Origin: Candidatus Lachnoclostridium avicola
GTDB lineage: Bacteria; Bacillota; Clostridia; Lachnospirales; Lachnospiraceae
DNA length: 64,000 nucleotides
Direction: 5' to 3'
NCBI GenBank assembly: GCA_019114465.1
Contig: DXFM01000014.1
Span: 62,001-126,000, forward strand
Part shown: positions 17,044 to 25,196 of the stretch, piece by piece
Layout: each line of letters opens with the position of its first letter
Numbering within the stretch: position 1 is the first letter of the stretch
Made by a program: the position numbers and the translations under genes
Notes under the pieces: generated by a model
Told to the model about the DNA's origin: nothing
The model's input: the letters and a program-made list of their open reading frames with translations, nothing else
Database searches by the model: none

Positions 17044-17889
17044 TTGAGGAAGGAAATGAGAGATAGGAAGAGGATAATCCTGGCGATGATAGCGGCGGGA
17101 TGTATCTTCGCGGGAGGCTGCGGAATCAAAGAATCTCCCGCGGAAGGGAGTACTGCCGAGACAGAGGTATCAGAGGCTGCCGGGGAGACCGCCGAGGAGG
17201 CTGCGGACGAACTGCCGGAAATAGATCCCGAAGCCTGGGAGATCTATTCCGCCGCCCTGGAAGCGATGTTCTCTCAGAATATCTGGCCGGATGGAAAAGA
17301 GATTGACGAGGAAGAATACAAGTCCAGAGGAGATTTCTCTGAAAATCAGTTTGCTGTCTGCGATGTAGACAATGACGGGAGGGAGGAGCTTCTGCTGCAT
17401 GTGACTACCGCCTCTATGGCAGGTATGTTTGAAGGGGTATATGACTATGATCCGGATACCGGAAAGATCACGGAGGAATTTGTGGTATTTCCAGCGGTGA
17501 CATACTATGACAACGGGACTTTAAAAAGTGAATGGTCCCACAACCAGGGGCGTGGCGCGAAACTGTGGCCGTTTACCCTGTATGAATATGATCCCGGAAC
17601 GGATACTTACATTCGGAGGGGGAGCGTGGATTCCTGGGATAAAGACTTCGTAGCAGAAGGTTTTCCTGCAGAGTATGACACAGACGGAGACGGCACCGTA
17701 TATTTCATTTATGAAGATGAAAATTTGACAGATAGGAAAACCGTGGATGGAGAGGAATATCACCAGTGGCTGGACTCCTATCTAAGCGGGGCAGAAGAGA
17801 TCCGGATTGACTGGCAGGATCTGAAGGCCCAGACAGATCCGGCGGTTGTATCAAGAAACATTCGTGGAATAGCAAGACCTTTGATATAA
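17044..17889 (+). CDS. Putative lipoprotein with EF-hand-like loop, TTG start
   Basis: A 281-residue protein with a lipoprotein signal peptide; the lipidated Cys is C20 or C26. An acidic Glu/Ala-rich tether follows. A DVDNDGREELL segment resembles the calcium-binding loop of FG-GAP or EF-hand proteins. A second acidic DTDGDGTVYF segment lies near residue 215. TTG 17044 is preferred because GGAGGTGA ends 8 bp upstream, whereas the next ATG (17056) is 20 bp away. It is probably on the outer face of the membrane. Its function is unknown. Confidence 0.7.
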   Translation: MRKEMRDRKRIILAMIAAGCIFAGGCGIKESPAEGSTAETEVSEAAGETAEEAADELPEIDPEAWEIYSAALEAMFSQNIWPDGKEIDEEEYKSRGDFSENQFAVCDVDNDGREELLLHVTTASMAGMFEGVYDYDPDTGKITEEFVVFPAVTYYDNGTLKSEWSHNQGRGAKLWPFTLYEYDPGTDTYIRRGSVDSWDKDFVAEGFPAEYDTDGDGTVYFIYEDENLTDRKTVDGEEYHQWLDSYLSGAEEIRIDWQDLKAQTDPAVVSRNIRGIARPLI

Positions 17890-18149
17890 TGGGACCAGAA
17901 ATCCCGGAACCGGAAGAGAGGCAGGAGGATAAATGTACATAAGCTAAAAACCCCTGTGGCACACGCTGGTTCGTATCTGCGAAGCCCTGAATTTGCAGCA
18001 TTTTGGATATAATTGAATTAGAGCGGGACAAAGATGCTGAAATGTTAAATTGATAAGAAGGACGCCAGATGGCAATATACCACATTTCAGAGATGAAAAT
18101 GCAAAGTGGTTTTAACTGGAAATTCAGTTGCTGGAGGTAATTATGCGGA

Positions 18150-18914
18150 ATGGATAATTGGTTTACCATTGAGCAAATAGACTGTGATACATTCTCTATT
18201 AGCGAATACAAGCACTGGGAAGAAACGCATTGTTATCTATTGTGTGGGGGAAAATATGCTGTTCTCATTGATACAGGTTTAGGCGTTTCCAACATCAGAA
18301 AAATTGTGGACTCTCTGACAAATCTGCCTGTTATGATAGTTACAACTCATGTTCATTGGGACCACATTGGCGGGCATAAGTATTTTGATAATATCGCTGT
18401 ACATGAAGCGGAAAAGGACTGGCTGTCGGTCGGGTTTCCGATACCGTTGCAAGTTGTAAAGAATAATTTGACAAGGTTTCCTTGTGATTTTCCAAGAGAT
18501 TTTGATATTAACGCTTATCAGATTTTTCAAGGTACTCCACAAAGAATTTTACACGATGTCGATTTTCTAAATTTAGGCGGGCGGGAAATTCAGGTTATTC
18601 ACACGCCGGGGCATTCTCCCGGACATTGTTGCTTTTACGAACCAGAACGAAACTATTTGTATTCCGGGGATTTGATATACAAGGGAAGTCTGGATGCGTT
18701 TTACCCAACTACCGACCCGCAGCTATTCTATCAATCTATAAGGCGAATACGGAAATACAATATAAAAAAAGTTCTGCCCGGACACCATCAGTTGGATATT
18801 CCCGTTTCTTTGATAGCTGATATTGAAGCCGGATTTGCACAATTAGAGAGAGCCGGAAAACTCAAACAGGGAAATGGATTGTTTAAGTTTCAGGATTTCC
18901 AAATTCATATATAA
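18150..18914 (+). CDS. MBL-fold metallohydrolase (AT-rich gene)
   Basis: A 254-residue metallo-beta-lactamase-fold protein. The metal motif is H67-V-H69-W-D71-H72, then HTPGHSPGH, then YSGDLIYKG and a C-terminal PGHH. This is the full glyoxalase-II-like ligand set. There is no signal peptide. GGAGG lies 12 bp before the ATG. Codon use is much richer in A/T than flanking genes, suggesting acquisition from another genome. The substrate is unknown. Confidence 0.85.
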   Translation: MDNWFTIEQIDCDTFSISEYKHWEETHCYLLCGGKYAVLIDTGLGVSNIRKIVDSLTNLPVMIVTTHVHWDHIGGHKYFDNIAVHEAEKDWLSVGFPIPLQVVKNNLTRFPCDFPRDFDINAYQIFQGTPQRILHDVDFLNLGGREIQVIHTPGHSPGHCCFYEPERNYLYSGDLIYKGSLDAFYPTTDPQLFYQSIRRIRKYNIKKVLPGHHQLDIPVSLIADIEAGFAQLERAGKLKQGNGLFKFQDFQIHI

Positions 18915-19134
18915 TCAAAGCCGCTGTTGCAGGAACACCCGGCAGCTTATGGGAAAAGTGTTCGCCGCTGCCGTTCCGGCTCCTGTCAATCATCACAGGG
19001 GAAACTGCACCTCCCCTGCGCTGTAAGCTGTTCCCGTCCAGCAGGTTTCATAAAATATGCTACCTTTCAGATAGGTCATGAAGTATGATGAGGTCAGCAA
19101 TAGATCGGAAGTTTAAATCTAGGGGGTTAATGGT

Positions 19135-19713
19135 GTGAAAAAAGTGATTTATCTCATAACAATAAGTGTTATCTGTATAATGTTAATAGGTTGCGAAAAC
19201 ACAAATAGCGTTATGGAATCTGATACTGCTGCGGCAATCGCACAAAGTATCGATACTAATGAGGGGGCCTCCCAAAAAGATGAAAATACTGAAATTGATA
19301 TCAATAATGGAAGTAGGGAAGAAGTCCCACTCAATAAAATGCAGGAAATTGTTGATAAAATTGGATTAGAGAATGCGGCTGCCTATGAAGAAGGAATAGG
19401 GGATATTTTAAGTAATCAGATTATCCTTCTCTGTGAATCTCCAAGCGGCCATTATAAAGCATACGGCTTTATTAGTCCTGAATATGGAATGAATGGAATT
19501 TTAATTGACAATATCATTAACCAACAAAGTAATTATAATTTTTTCTCTCAAAAATGGGTATATTCGGAAAATACCCCTACGCTGAATGAATCCGATGATT
19601 TCTATCAAGTAACCTTCACTATCTGTCAAAATCAGGAGGAAGGTATGCAGGAAATTTCATTTGTCACATATGACACAGGTACTATGGAAGCGCCTGGGTG
19701 GGATAAGATGTAA
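19135..19713 (+). CDS. Hypothetical lipoprotein (AT-rich gene), GTG start
   Basis: A 192-residue protein with a signal peptide ending in LIGC (C20), so it is predicted to be a lipoprotein. A Ser/Thr/Asp/Asn-rich tether follows. The remaining domain is not recognised. GTG 19135 has AGGGGG 9 bp upstream. Strongly AT-rich codon use matches the MBL gene before it and differs from the rest of the window. Confidence 0.7.
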   Translation: MKKVIYLITISVICIMLIGCENTNSVMESDTAAAIAQSIDTNEGASQKDENTEIDINNGSREEVPLNKMQEIVDKIGLENAAAYEEGIGDILSNQIILLCESPSGHYKAYGFISPEYGMNGILIDNIINQQSNYNFFSQKWVYSENTPTLNESDDFYQVTFTICQNQEEGMQEISFVTYDTGTMEAPGWDKM

Positions 19714-19824
19714 GCATATTTTATGTGTGGGTTACTACCGACCCGCATTCCTTTTTCTAGACATTTGGATACCCTGACCCGAACTTTCAAAACCGAATAT
19801 CAGCCGCCACCGCGGCACCGCCGG

Positions 19825-19857
19825 GCAGGAGATCTTGTGACAGGTTTCCTGCTCCTT
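19825..19857 (+). terminator. Possible terminator
   Basis: GCAGGA (19825-19830) pairs with TCCTGC (19847-19852) around a 16-nt partly structured loop, followed by TCCTTTT. The stem is moderate. Confidence 0.5.
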
Positions 19858-19973
19858 TTATGCCTGAACCCAGGGAGGTTTTCATCTCTTTTCTTGCTTG
19901 TGCGGGCAATGGTCAAAACCGGAAAATGACTCCCTAAAAGCCGGTAAGGACAGGGCAAAATTTTTTAAAAAAA

Positions 19974-20000
19974 TTAGCACTCACCTCTTGACAGTGCTAA
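19974..20000. promoter_or_regulatory. CIRCE operator (HrcA binding site)
   Basis: TTAGCACTC, then 9 bp, then CAGTGCTAA. This matches the CIRCE consensus with one mismatch in the right arm (C for G) and exact spacing. It overlaps the -35 of the Hsp20 promoter, as expected for repression by HrcA. Confidence 0.9.
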
Positions 20001-20016
20001 CAATATGTGTTATATT
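19988..20016 (+). promoter_or_regulatory. Sigma-A promoter of Hsp20 gene
   Basis: TTGACA (19988-19993), a 17-bp spacer, and TATATT (20011-20016). The -35 lies within the CIRCE element. The mRNA leader would be about 125 nt. Confidence 0.9.
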
Positions 20017-20146
20017 ACACATAGAACAAAGGAAGAGGACAGCAGGTGAGAGAAAATGGAAAGCTCACCGGAACGCAGTCCCCGGTCCCAGGTTCTTTTA
20101 CATAGATCATTACATACAAGGATATCAATGATTGGAGGAGTGAGTT

Positions 20147-20593
20147 ATGTTGATGCCTAGTATTTTTGGAGAGAATTTATTTGATGATTGGATGGATTTT
20201 CCGTTTGAGAGAGAGTTCTTTGGAAAGAATCCGCTGTACGGAAAGAACGCGAAAAATATTATGAAGACCGATGTGCGGGAGCTGGATGACCATTATGAAC
20301 TGGACATTGACCTGCCGGGATTTAAGAAAGACGAGATCTCCGCAGAGTTAAAGGACGGCTACCTGATCATCTCCGCAGCTAAAGGCCTGGATAAAGATCA
20401 GAAAGACAAAGAAGGCCGCATGATCCGTCAGGAGCGCTACGCAGGAAGCTGCAGCAGAAGCTTCTATGTGGGCGAAGGCGTTACGGAGCAGGATATTAAG
20501 GGCAAATTTGAAGACGGTATCCTGAAGCTGTCCGTGCCGAAGAAAGATGCAAAGAAAGTGGAAGAGAAAAAGACCATCGCCATTGAGGGCTGA
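20147..20593 (+). CDS. Hsp20/alpha-crystallin small heat-shock protein
   Basis: A 148-residue ATP-independent holdase chaperone. An aromatic-rich N-terminal arm (FDDWMDFPFEREFF) precedes the alpha-crystallin domain (about 40-135): DVRELDDHYELDIDLPGFKKDEI, here best cited as DIDLPGF, and the late GILKLSVPKK motif. A C-terminal Ile-x-Ile (TIAIEG) can dock into neighbouring subunits. It is preceded by a CIRCE operator and promoter and followed by a strong terminator, so it is a single-gene heat-shock unit. Confidence 0.95.
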   Translation: MLMPSIFGENLFDDWMDFPFEREFFGKNPLYGKNAKNIMKTDVRELDDHYELDIDLPGFKKDEISAELKDGYLIISAAKGLDKDQKDKEGRMIRQERYAGSCSRSFYVGEGVTEQDIKGKFEDGILKLSVPKKDAKKVEEKKTIAIEG

Positions 20594-20613
20594 TGATAAG
20601 ATAGATCCCCCTG

Positions 20614-20637
20614 GGGGCCGGAAATCCGGCCCCTTTT
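20614..20637 (+). terminator. Terminator of Hsp20 gene
   Basis: GGGGCCGG (20614-20621), loop AAAT, CCGGCCCC (20626-20633), then TTTTC. Confidence 0.92.
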
Positions 20638-20709
20638 CTCTGTCTTGGGAAAATCCAATAAACTTTTTCATTCATAGAAGAAATCTGGCTTTTTCTTTGC
20701 CGGAAAACT

Positions 20710-20718
20710 TGCTATAAT
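20710..20718 (+). promoter_or_regulatory. Extended -10 promoter of galE
   Basis: TGC-TATAAT, an extended -10 with a perfect TATAAT at 20713-20718. The -35 region is only T-rich. It lies about 75 bp before the galE start. Confidence 0.7.
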
Positions 20719-20793
20719 GAAGAAAAGCTGTGGAGCCTGCCGGATGAGAAGCGGCTTTATGGGTTTAATTTGTAAAAACAGGAGGGCGAAAAC

Positions 20794-21810
20794 ATGAGAA
20801 TTTTAGTAACAGGAGGAGCCGGTTACATTGGAAGCCATACGTGCCTGGAGCTGTTAAACCAGGGACATGAGGTAGTGGTGGCCGACAACCTCTGCAATTC
20901 CTGCGAGGAGGCCTTAAACAGAGTCAAAGAGCTGACGGGAAAAGATCTGACTTTTTATAAAGTGGATATGCTGGACAAGGAAGGCCTGGACCAGATGTTT
21001 GACAAGGAAAAAATTGACGCGGTCATTCATTTCGCCGGCTTAAAAGCAGTGGGAGAATCTGTGGCCAAGCCTCTGGAGTATTATCACAATAATATTACAG
21101 GTACTTTAAATCTCTGCGATTCCATGAGAAATCATGGGGTAAAAAAGATTATTTTCAGCTCCTCCGCTACCGTTTACGGCGATCCGGCCTTCGTCCCGAT
21201 CACAGAAGACTGCCCGAAGGGAAAGATTACCAATCCTTACGGCCAGACCAAGAGCATGCTGGAGCAGGTGCTGACAGATCTTCATGTGGCGGATCCGGAG
21301 TGGAACGTGATCCTGCTGCGCTACTTTAACCCGGTAGGTGCCCATGAGAGCGGCCGCATTGGCGAGGATCCCACAGGCATTCCCAACAATCTGACGCCCT
21401 ATATCACCCAGGTGGCAGTGGGCAAGCTGAAAGAGGTCAGCGTATTTGGAAATGATTATGATACCCCGGACGGAACCGGCGTGAGAGATTACATCCACGT
21501 GATGGATCTGGCGGTAGGACATGTAAAAGCCCTGAAGAAGTTTGACGACAAGCCGGATGTCTACATCTACAATCTGGGAACGGGCCGCGGCTACAGCGTA
21601 CTGGAGATGATCCGTGCGTTCTCCAAGGCCGTTGGACACGATATTCCCTATGTGATCAAACCCAGAAGAGCGGGAGACATCGCCACCTGCTATGCAGATG
21701 CCACCAAGGCGAAAAAGGAACTTGGCTGGGTTGCGGAGAGAGACATTGACGATATGTGCCGGGATGCCTGGAGATGGCAGTCCCAGAATCCCAACGGCTA
21801 CAGAGGCTGA
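20794..21810 (+). CDS. galE: UDP-glucose 4-epimerase
   Basis: A 338-residue short-chain dehydrogenase-type epimerase that interconverts UDP-glucose and UDP-galactose with bound NAD. The nucleotide motif GGAGYIG is at 7-13, and the catalytic set is S124, Y149 and K153 (NPYGQTK). Length is typical of bacterial GalE. CAGGAGG lies 9 bp before the ATG. It is monocistronic, with its own promoter and a downstream terminator. It supplies UDP-galactose for glycan synthesis or for galactose use. Confidence 0.96.
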   Translation: MRILVTGGAGYIGSHTCLELLNQGHEVVVADNLCNSCEEALNRVKELTGKDLTFYKVDMLDKEGLDQMFDKEKIDAVIHFAGLKAVGESVAKPLEYYHNNITGTLNLCDSMRNHGVKKIIFSSSATVYGDPAFVPITEDCPKGKITNPYGQTKSMLEQVLTDLHVADPEWNVILLRYFNPVGAHESGRIGEDPTGIPNNLTPYITQVAVGKLKEVSVFGNDYDTPDGTGVRDYIHVMDLAVGHVKALKKFDDKPDVYIYNLGTGRGYSVLEMIRAFSKAVGHDIPYVIKPRRAGDIATCYADATKAKKELGWVAERDIDDMCRDAWRWQSQNPNGYRG

Positions 21811-21850
21811 GTTTTAAGGGGAAACAGGCCGGAGGGGGCGGGATGCCCCG

Positions 21851-21907
21851 GCAGTAAAATACGGCAGTGAAAATATAACGGTAAAAATGTAACAGTGAAA
21901 ATGTAAC
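21851..21907 (+). repeat. Degenerate short tandem repeat after galE
   Basis: About four imperfect units of 13-16 bp with the core GTGAAAATGTAAC (the last two units are the closest match). It is AT-rich and non-coding, lying between the galE stop and its terminator. Confidence 0.55.
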
Positions 21908-21920
21908 AGACAGCAATCAA

Positions 21921-21955
21921 CGGGCGGCTGGAATTTCGGTTCCGGCCGCCCGTTT
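21921..21955 (+). terminator. Terminator of galE
   Basis: A 13-bp stem with one G-U pair (21921-21933 with 21940-21952), a 6-nt loop, then TTTGC. The stem is strong and the T tract short. Confidence 0.75.
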
Positions 21956-21983
21956 GCTGCAGCTGCGCCTCATTTTTCCGTCA

Positions 21984-22011
21984 TTGATTTTCTGACGGGC
22001 TATGGTAAAAT
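21984..22011 (+). promoter_or_regulatory. Promoter of zinc-ribbon membrane protein gene
   Basis: TTGATT (21984-21989), a 16-bp spacer and TAAAAT (22006-22011), 23 bp before the start codon. Confidence 0.6.
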
Positions 22012-22034
22012 GAATAGGAAAAGGAGAAGAACCC

Positions 22035-22394
22035 ATGAGAGATTTTTTTAAGAAGCGGTACGGCGTGGATCAGCTGAACAAGTTTCTGCTGGGCGTTGCC
22101 ATTGTCTGCGTGGTATTAAACTGGATATTCCGCAGTTCCGTATTTTATATTCTGGGAATGATTGCTCTGATCCTGTGTTATTTCCGTATGTTCTCCACAC
22201 ACTATGGAAAGCGGATGCGGGAAAATGAAGCGTTTCGCAATGTGGTCTATTCTGTGCAGCAGAAGCTGAAACCCAGCGACTACCATATTTACCGCTGTCC
22301 CAGATGCGGTCAGAAGATCCGGATTCCCCGGGGAAAGGGACGGGTCAGTATTCATTGCCCCAAATGCGGGAATGATTTTATTAAACGAAGCTGA
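22035..22394 (+). CDS. Small membrane protein with C-terminal zinc ribbon
   Basis: A 119-residue protein. Two adjacent transmembrane helices lie at about 17-33 and 36-52, followed by a basic linker. The zinc ribbon is C88-x2-C91 and C108-x2-C111, with a basic strand between the Cys pairs. The positive loop suggests a cytosolic ribbon that could contact nucleic acid or a partner; the function is unknown. GGAG lies before the ATG. Confidence 0.78.
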   Translation: MRDFFKKRYGVDQLNKFLLGVAIVCVVLNWIFRSSVFYILGMIALILCYFRMFSTHYGKRMRENEAFRNVVYSVQQKLKPSDYHIYRCPRCGQKIRIPRGKGRVSIHCPKCGNDFIKRS

Positions 22395-22447
22395 AACTAT
22401 GTCTTTGAGACAGACATTAATATGGATGAAGGAGCAGAGGAATACAA

Positions 22448-23359
22448 ATGAATCTGGATTTTAAGCCGGTACAGGCAGAAGACATTATAAAAATGAGTGA
22501 ATTTGCGGGTCTGAGACCCAACAAAACCTGTGACAGCGTAGTTCTGGACAGCTTTCTGTGGCGGGAATATTATCACGTCCAGTATGCCATCAGCGAGGGC
22601 AGGGCTCTCCAGCTGCTTATGGAACTGGACGGCGTGCCGTTCTGCGCCATGCCGCTGTGCCGGGAGGAAGAACTGGAGTATTTCTTCAATCAGATGGTGG
22701 AATATTTCCATGAAGTGCTGAAAAAGCCGTTCCGCATCTATCTGGCGGACGAGGAGGCAGTGCAGCGTCTGAATCTGGATCCGTCCAGATTTGAGGTGAA
22801 GGAGCAGGAGGATTTGAAGGATTACCTGTACGACGGGGAAGCCCTGCGCACCCTGGCAGGGAAAAAGCTTCATAAGAAGAAAAATAATTACAACGCCTTT
22901 GTGAAGGCCTATGAGGGAAGAATTGAGTACCGCAAGCTGTGCTGTTCCGACCGGGACGACATCTGGAAATTTCTGGATGCCTGGAGACTGCAGAAAGGCG
23001 AGGACGTGGAGGAACATCTGGACTATGAGGTTCACGGCATCCACGACATTCTGAAGCACTGCTCCATGATTCCTGTGGAAATGGGCGGAGTTTACGTGGA
23101 CGGAAAGATGGAAGCATTTACCATAGGAAGTTTTAATCCCCTGGAAAACATGGCGGTGATCCACATTGAAAAGGCCAATCCGGAGATGAGAGGACTCTAT
23201 CAGTACATCAACCGGGAGTTCCTTCTCCATGCCTACCCCACGGCGGCCCTGGTAAACCGGGAGGACGACATGGGACTGGAGGGCTTGAGGAAGGCGAAGA
23301 TGTCCTACAATCCCATTGGATTTGCCAGAAAGTACAGTGTGACAGAGATAGCGGAGTGA
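22448..23359 (+). CDS. DUF2156 (LPG-synthase C-terminal-like) protein
   Basis: A 303-residue protein resembling the stand-alone GNAT-fold DUF2156 domain, related to the catalytic half of lysyl-phosphatidylglycerol synthase. Visible family features are LHKKKNNYNAF, the central VDGKMEAFTIG strand and the C-terminal NREDDMGLEGLRKAKMSY segment. It has no membrane helices, so it is not MprF itself. The next gene, 3 bp downstream, is another GNAT protein. The two probably act in one pathway; the substrates are unknown. Confidence 0.85.
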   Translation: MNLDFKPVQAEDIIKMSEFAGLRPNKTCDSVVLDSFLWREYYHVQYAISEGRALQLLMELDGVPFCAMPLCREEELEYFFNQMVEYFHEVLKKPFRIYLADEEAVQRLNLDPSRFEVKEQEDLKDYLYDGEALRTLAGKKLHKKKNNYNAFVKAYEGRIEYRKLCCSDRDDIWKFLDAWRLQKGEDVEEHLDYEVHGIHDILKHCSMIPVEMGGVYVDGKMEAFTIGSFNPLENMAVIHIEKANPEMRGLYQYINREFLLHAYPTAALVNREDDMGLEGLRKAKMSYNPIGFARKYSVTEIAE

Positions 23360-23362
23360 GAC

Positions 23363-24430
23363 GTGAGATATTTAGAGCGGGAAGAGAGAGAAAAAACCAG
23401 AGGCCTCTGGGAGGAGGCTTTTCCCGGAGATTCCCGGGAATTTGTGGACTATTATTATAGAAATAAAATAGCGGACAACCGCATCCTGGCGGAGGAGGAA
23501 GACGGGGAAGTGATCTCCATGGTTCAGCTCAATCCTTACCGGGTGCAGGTGCGGGACCGGGAGTACGGGCTGGACTATATTGTGGGCGTAGCCACCAGAG
23601 AGGACCGGCGTCACCAGGGCCATATGAGACGGCTGCTGCTGCAAATGCTCCGGGACATGAGGGGGGCGGGAACTCCCTTTACCTTTCTCATGCCGGCGGC
23701 GGAGGCCATCTACCGCCCCTTTGGATTTCGGTATATCTTTGATCAGCCTCACCGGGCGTGGAAGCCTGCGCCTGCGTCCGGCGCCGGTCCGGTGCCTGGA
23801 CTGACAGCGGAGGAGATTCCGTCGCTGGATCATCCTTCGCCGGAGGCAGTCCGCTGTCTGGCCGCCTGGCAGCAGAAATTCCTGTCAGAGCGGTATGAGG
23901 TTCTGGCGGTCAGAGATGAATCCTACATCCGCCGGCTGATGAGCGAGCTGGCCAGCGAGAAGGGCGTCTGGACCCTGTTCCGGGATGAGAACGGGCAGGC
24001 GGCGGCCATGGAGAGCTGGTGGGGGCTTAAGGAGCGGGAACAGCGCTTTCTGTACGCTCCAGACAGTCTGACGGAAGAGACGGCGCCCCCGTCCCCGGCC
24101 ATTATGGCCAGGATCACCTGTGTGGAGGAATTTTTAAAGTCCATTTCCCTTACCGGGGACGCGCCGGTGGAATCCCTGAGAATCTTGATGCAGATAAAGG
24201 ATCCCCTGATTCCGGAAAATGACGGGAAGTTTTTATGGGTTCTGGATAAAGTGTCCTCCCGCGCGGAGCGGATGGAGCTTCCCGGGGAAGAAGAATTTGA
24301 CGGAGAGATGACCGCAGAGGCGGAAGTCCTGGCGGAGTGGCTGTTCGGATACCGGAAGCCGGAAAATCTGCCGGACTGGGCGGCGTGGATCCGTCCCTTA
24401 AAGGGAGTATTTCTGGATGAGGTTGTGTGA
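23363..24430 (+). CDS. Eis-like GNAT acetyltransferase
   Basis: A 355-residue protein. The N-terminal GNAT domain has the acetyl-CoA loop VGVATREDRRHQGHMRRLL, followed by FLMPAAEAIYRPFGF, a motif typical of Eis-like acetyltransferases. The C-terminal half, about 170 residues, fits the SCP2-like part of that family. It starts with GTG 3 bp after the DUF2156 gene; GGAGTGAG lies just upstream. Eis relatives acetylate amines, but the real substrate is unknown. Confidence 0.82.
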   Translation: MRYLEREEREKTRGLWEEAFPGDSREFVDYYYRNKIADNRILAEEEDGEVISMVQLNPYRVQVRDREYGLDYIVGVATREDRRHQGHMRRLLLQMLRDMRGAGTPFTFLMPAAEAIYRPFGFRYIFDQPHRAWKPAPASGAGPVPGLTAEEIPSLDHPSPEAVRCLAAWQQKFLSERYEVLAVRDESYIRRLMSELASEKGVWTLFRDENGQAAAMESWWGLKEREQRFLYAPDSLTEETAPPSPAIMARITCVEEFLKSISLTGDAPVESLRILMQIKDPLIPENDGKFLWVLDKVSSRAERMELPGEEEFDGEMTAEAEVLAEWLFGYRKPENLPDWAAWIRPLKGVFLDEVV

Positions 24431-24445
24431 GAGAGGGGTGTGTTT

Positions 24446-25168
24446 ATGGAAGCGGAAAAACAGCTGAAGAGCTGGATTGAGGAGAGCGGAAATATTGTGT
24501 TTTTCGGCGGAGCCGGGGTTTCCACGGAGAGCGGGATCCCCGATTTCCGGAGCCAGGACGGGCTGTATCATCAGCAGTATGACTACCCGCCGGAGGAGAT
24601 TTTAAGCCACAGTTTTTATATGAAGAATCCGGAGGAATTTTACCGGTTCTACCGCAATAAGATGCTGGCCCCCGGCGCAAAGCCCAACAAAGCCCATCTG
24701 GCCCTGGCGAAGCTGGAGCGGGAAGGCCGGCTGAAGGCGGTGATCACCCAGAATATTGACGGCCTGCACCAGGCGGCCGGCAGCCGGGAAGTGCTGGAGC
24801 TTCACGGCTCCGTGCACCGGAACCACTGCCTGCGCTGCGGAAAATTCTACGGGCTGGAGGCCATAGAAAATTCTTCTGGAATTCCCCGATGCAGCTGCGG
24901 AGGCATGATCAAGCCGGATGTGGTGCTCTACGAGGAAGGACTGGATATGGACGTGCTGAACCGGGCGGTGAATTACATAAGCCGGGCGGACGTGCTGATC
25001 GTGGGAGGCACATCGCTGACCGTCTATCCGGCGGCGGGGCTGATCGATTACTACCGGGGCCATAAGCTGGTGCTGATCAACCGGGACGCCACGGCCCTGG
25101 ACAGCCGGGCGGATCTGGTGATCAGCGGAAAGATCGGAGAGGTGCTGGGAGAGGCCTGCGGGCTGTGA
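24446..25168 (+). CDS. cobB: NAD-dependent protein deacylase, sirtuin
   Basis: A 240-residue SIR2-family enzyme that removes acyl groups from lysine using NAD. The Rossmann motif [15 protein letters not shown] begins at residue 21. TQNIDGLH starts at 101 and the catalytic H120 is in ELHGS. The zinc site is C128, C131, C149 and C151, and GTSL binds the NAD ribose. ATG 24446 is preferred, as GAGAGGGG lies 7 bp upstream; the GTG two codons earlier is too close to it. It may reverse acetylation made by the GNAT genes next to it (inference). Confidence 0.93.
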   Translation: MEAEKQLKSWIEESGNIVFFGGAGVSTESGIPDFRSQDGLYHQQYDYPPEEILSHSFYMKNPEEFYRFYRNKMLAPGAKPNKAHLALAKLEREGRLKAVITQNIDGLHQAAGSREVLELHGSVHRNHCLRCGKFYGLEAIENSSGIPRCSCGGMIKPDVVLYEEGLDMDVLNRAVNYISRADVLIVGGTSLTVYPAAGLIDYYRGHKLVLINRDATALDSRADLVISGKIGEVLGEACGL

Positions 25169-25196
25169 GAAAAACAGAGATGGGGAGGAAAAGCAG

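Larger units (their letters stand above)
17890..19860 (+). other. AT-rich patch, possible acquired segment
   Basis: From about 17.9 to 19.8 kb base composition drops well below that of neighbouring genes and codons become A/T-ending. It contains an MBL gene and a lipoprotein gene separated by spacers with no gene. A very short frame at 18069 (M-A-I-Y-H start) recalls the first residues of MobA/MobL relaxases but diverges at once. No terminal repeats or integrase are visible. Confidence 0.45.
19714..20146 (+). other. Intergenic region before Hsp20 gene
   Basis: There is no gene I can support. It contains a possible terminator (19825-19856), a CIRCE-type operator and consensus promoter (19974-20016), and a leader hairpin (GGTGAG at about 20047 with CTCACC near 20066) ahead of the Hsp20 gene. 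Confidence 0.7.

Noticed and set aside
18069-18140. 23-codon frame starting M-A-I-Y-H, like MobA/MobL relaxases
   Set aside because: Similarity ends after about five residues; too short to call a relaxase remnant.
21851-21907. Short repeats considered as a CRISPR remnant
   Set aside because: Units are 13-16 bp, degenerate and without spacers; no cas gene nearby.
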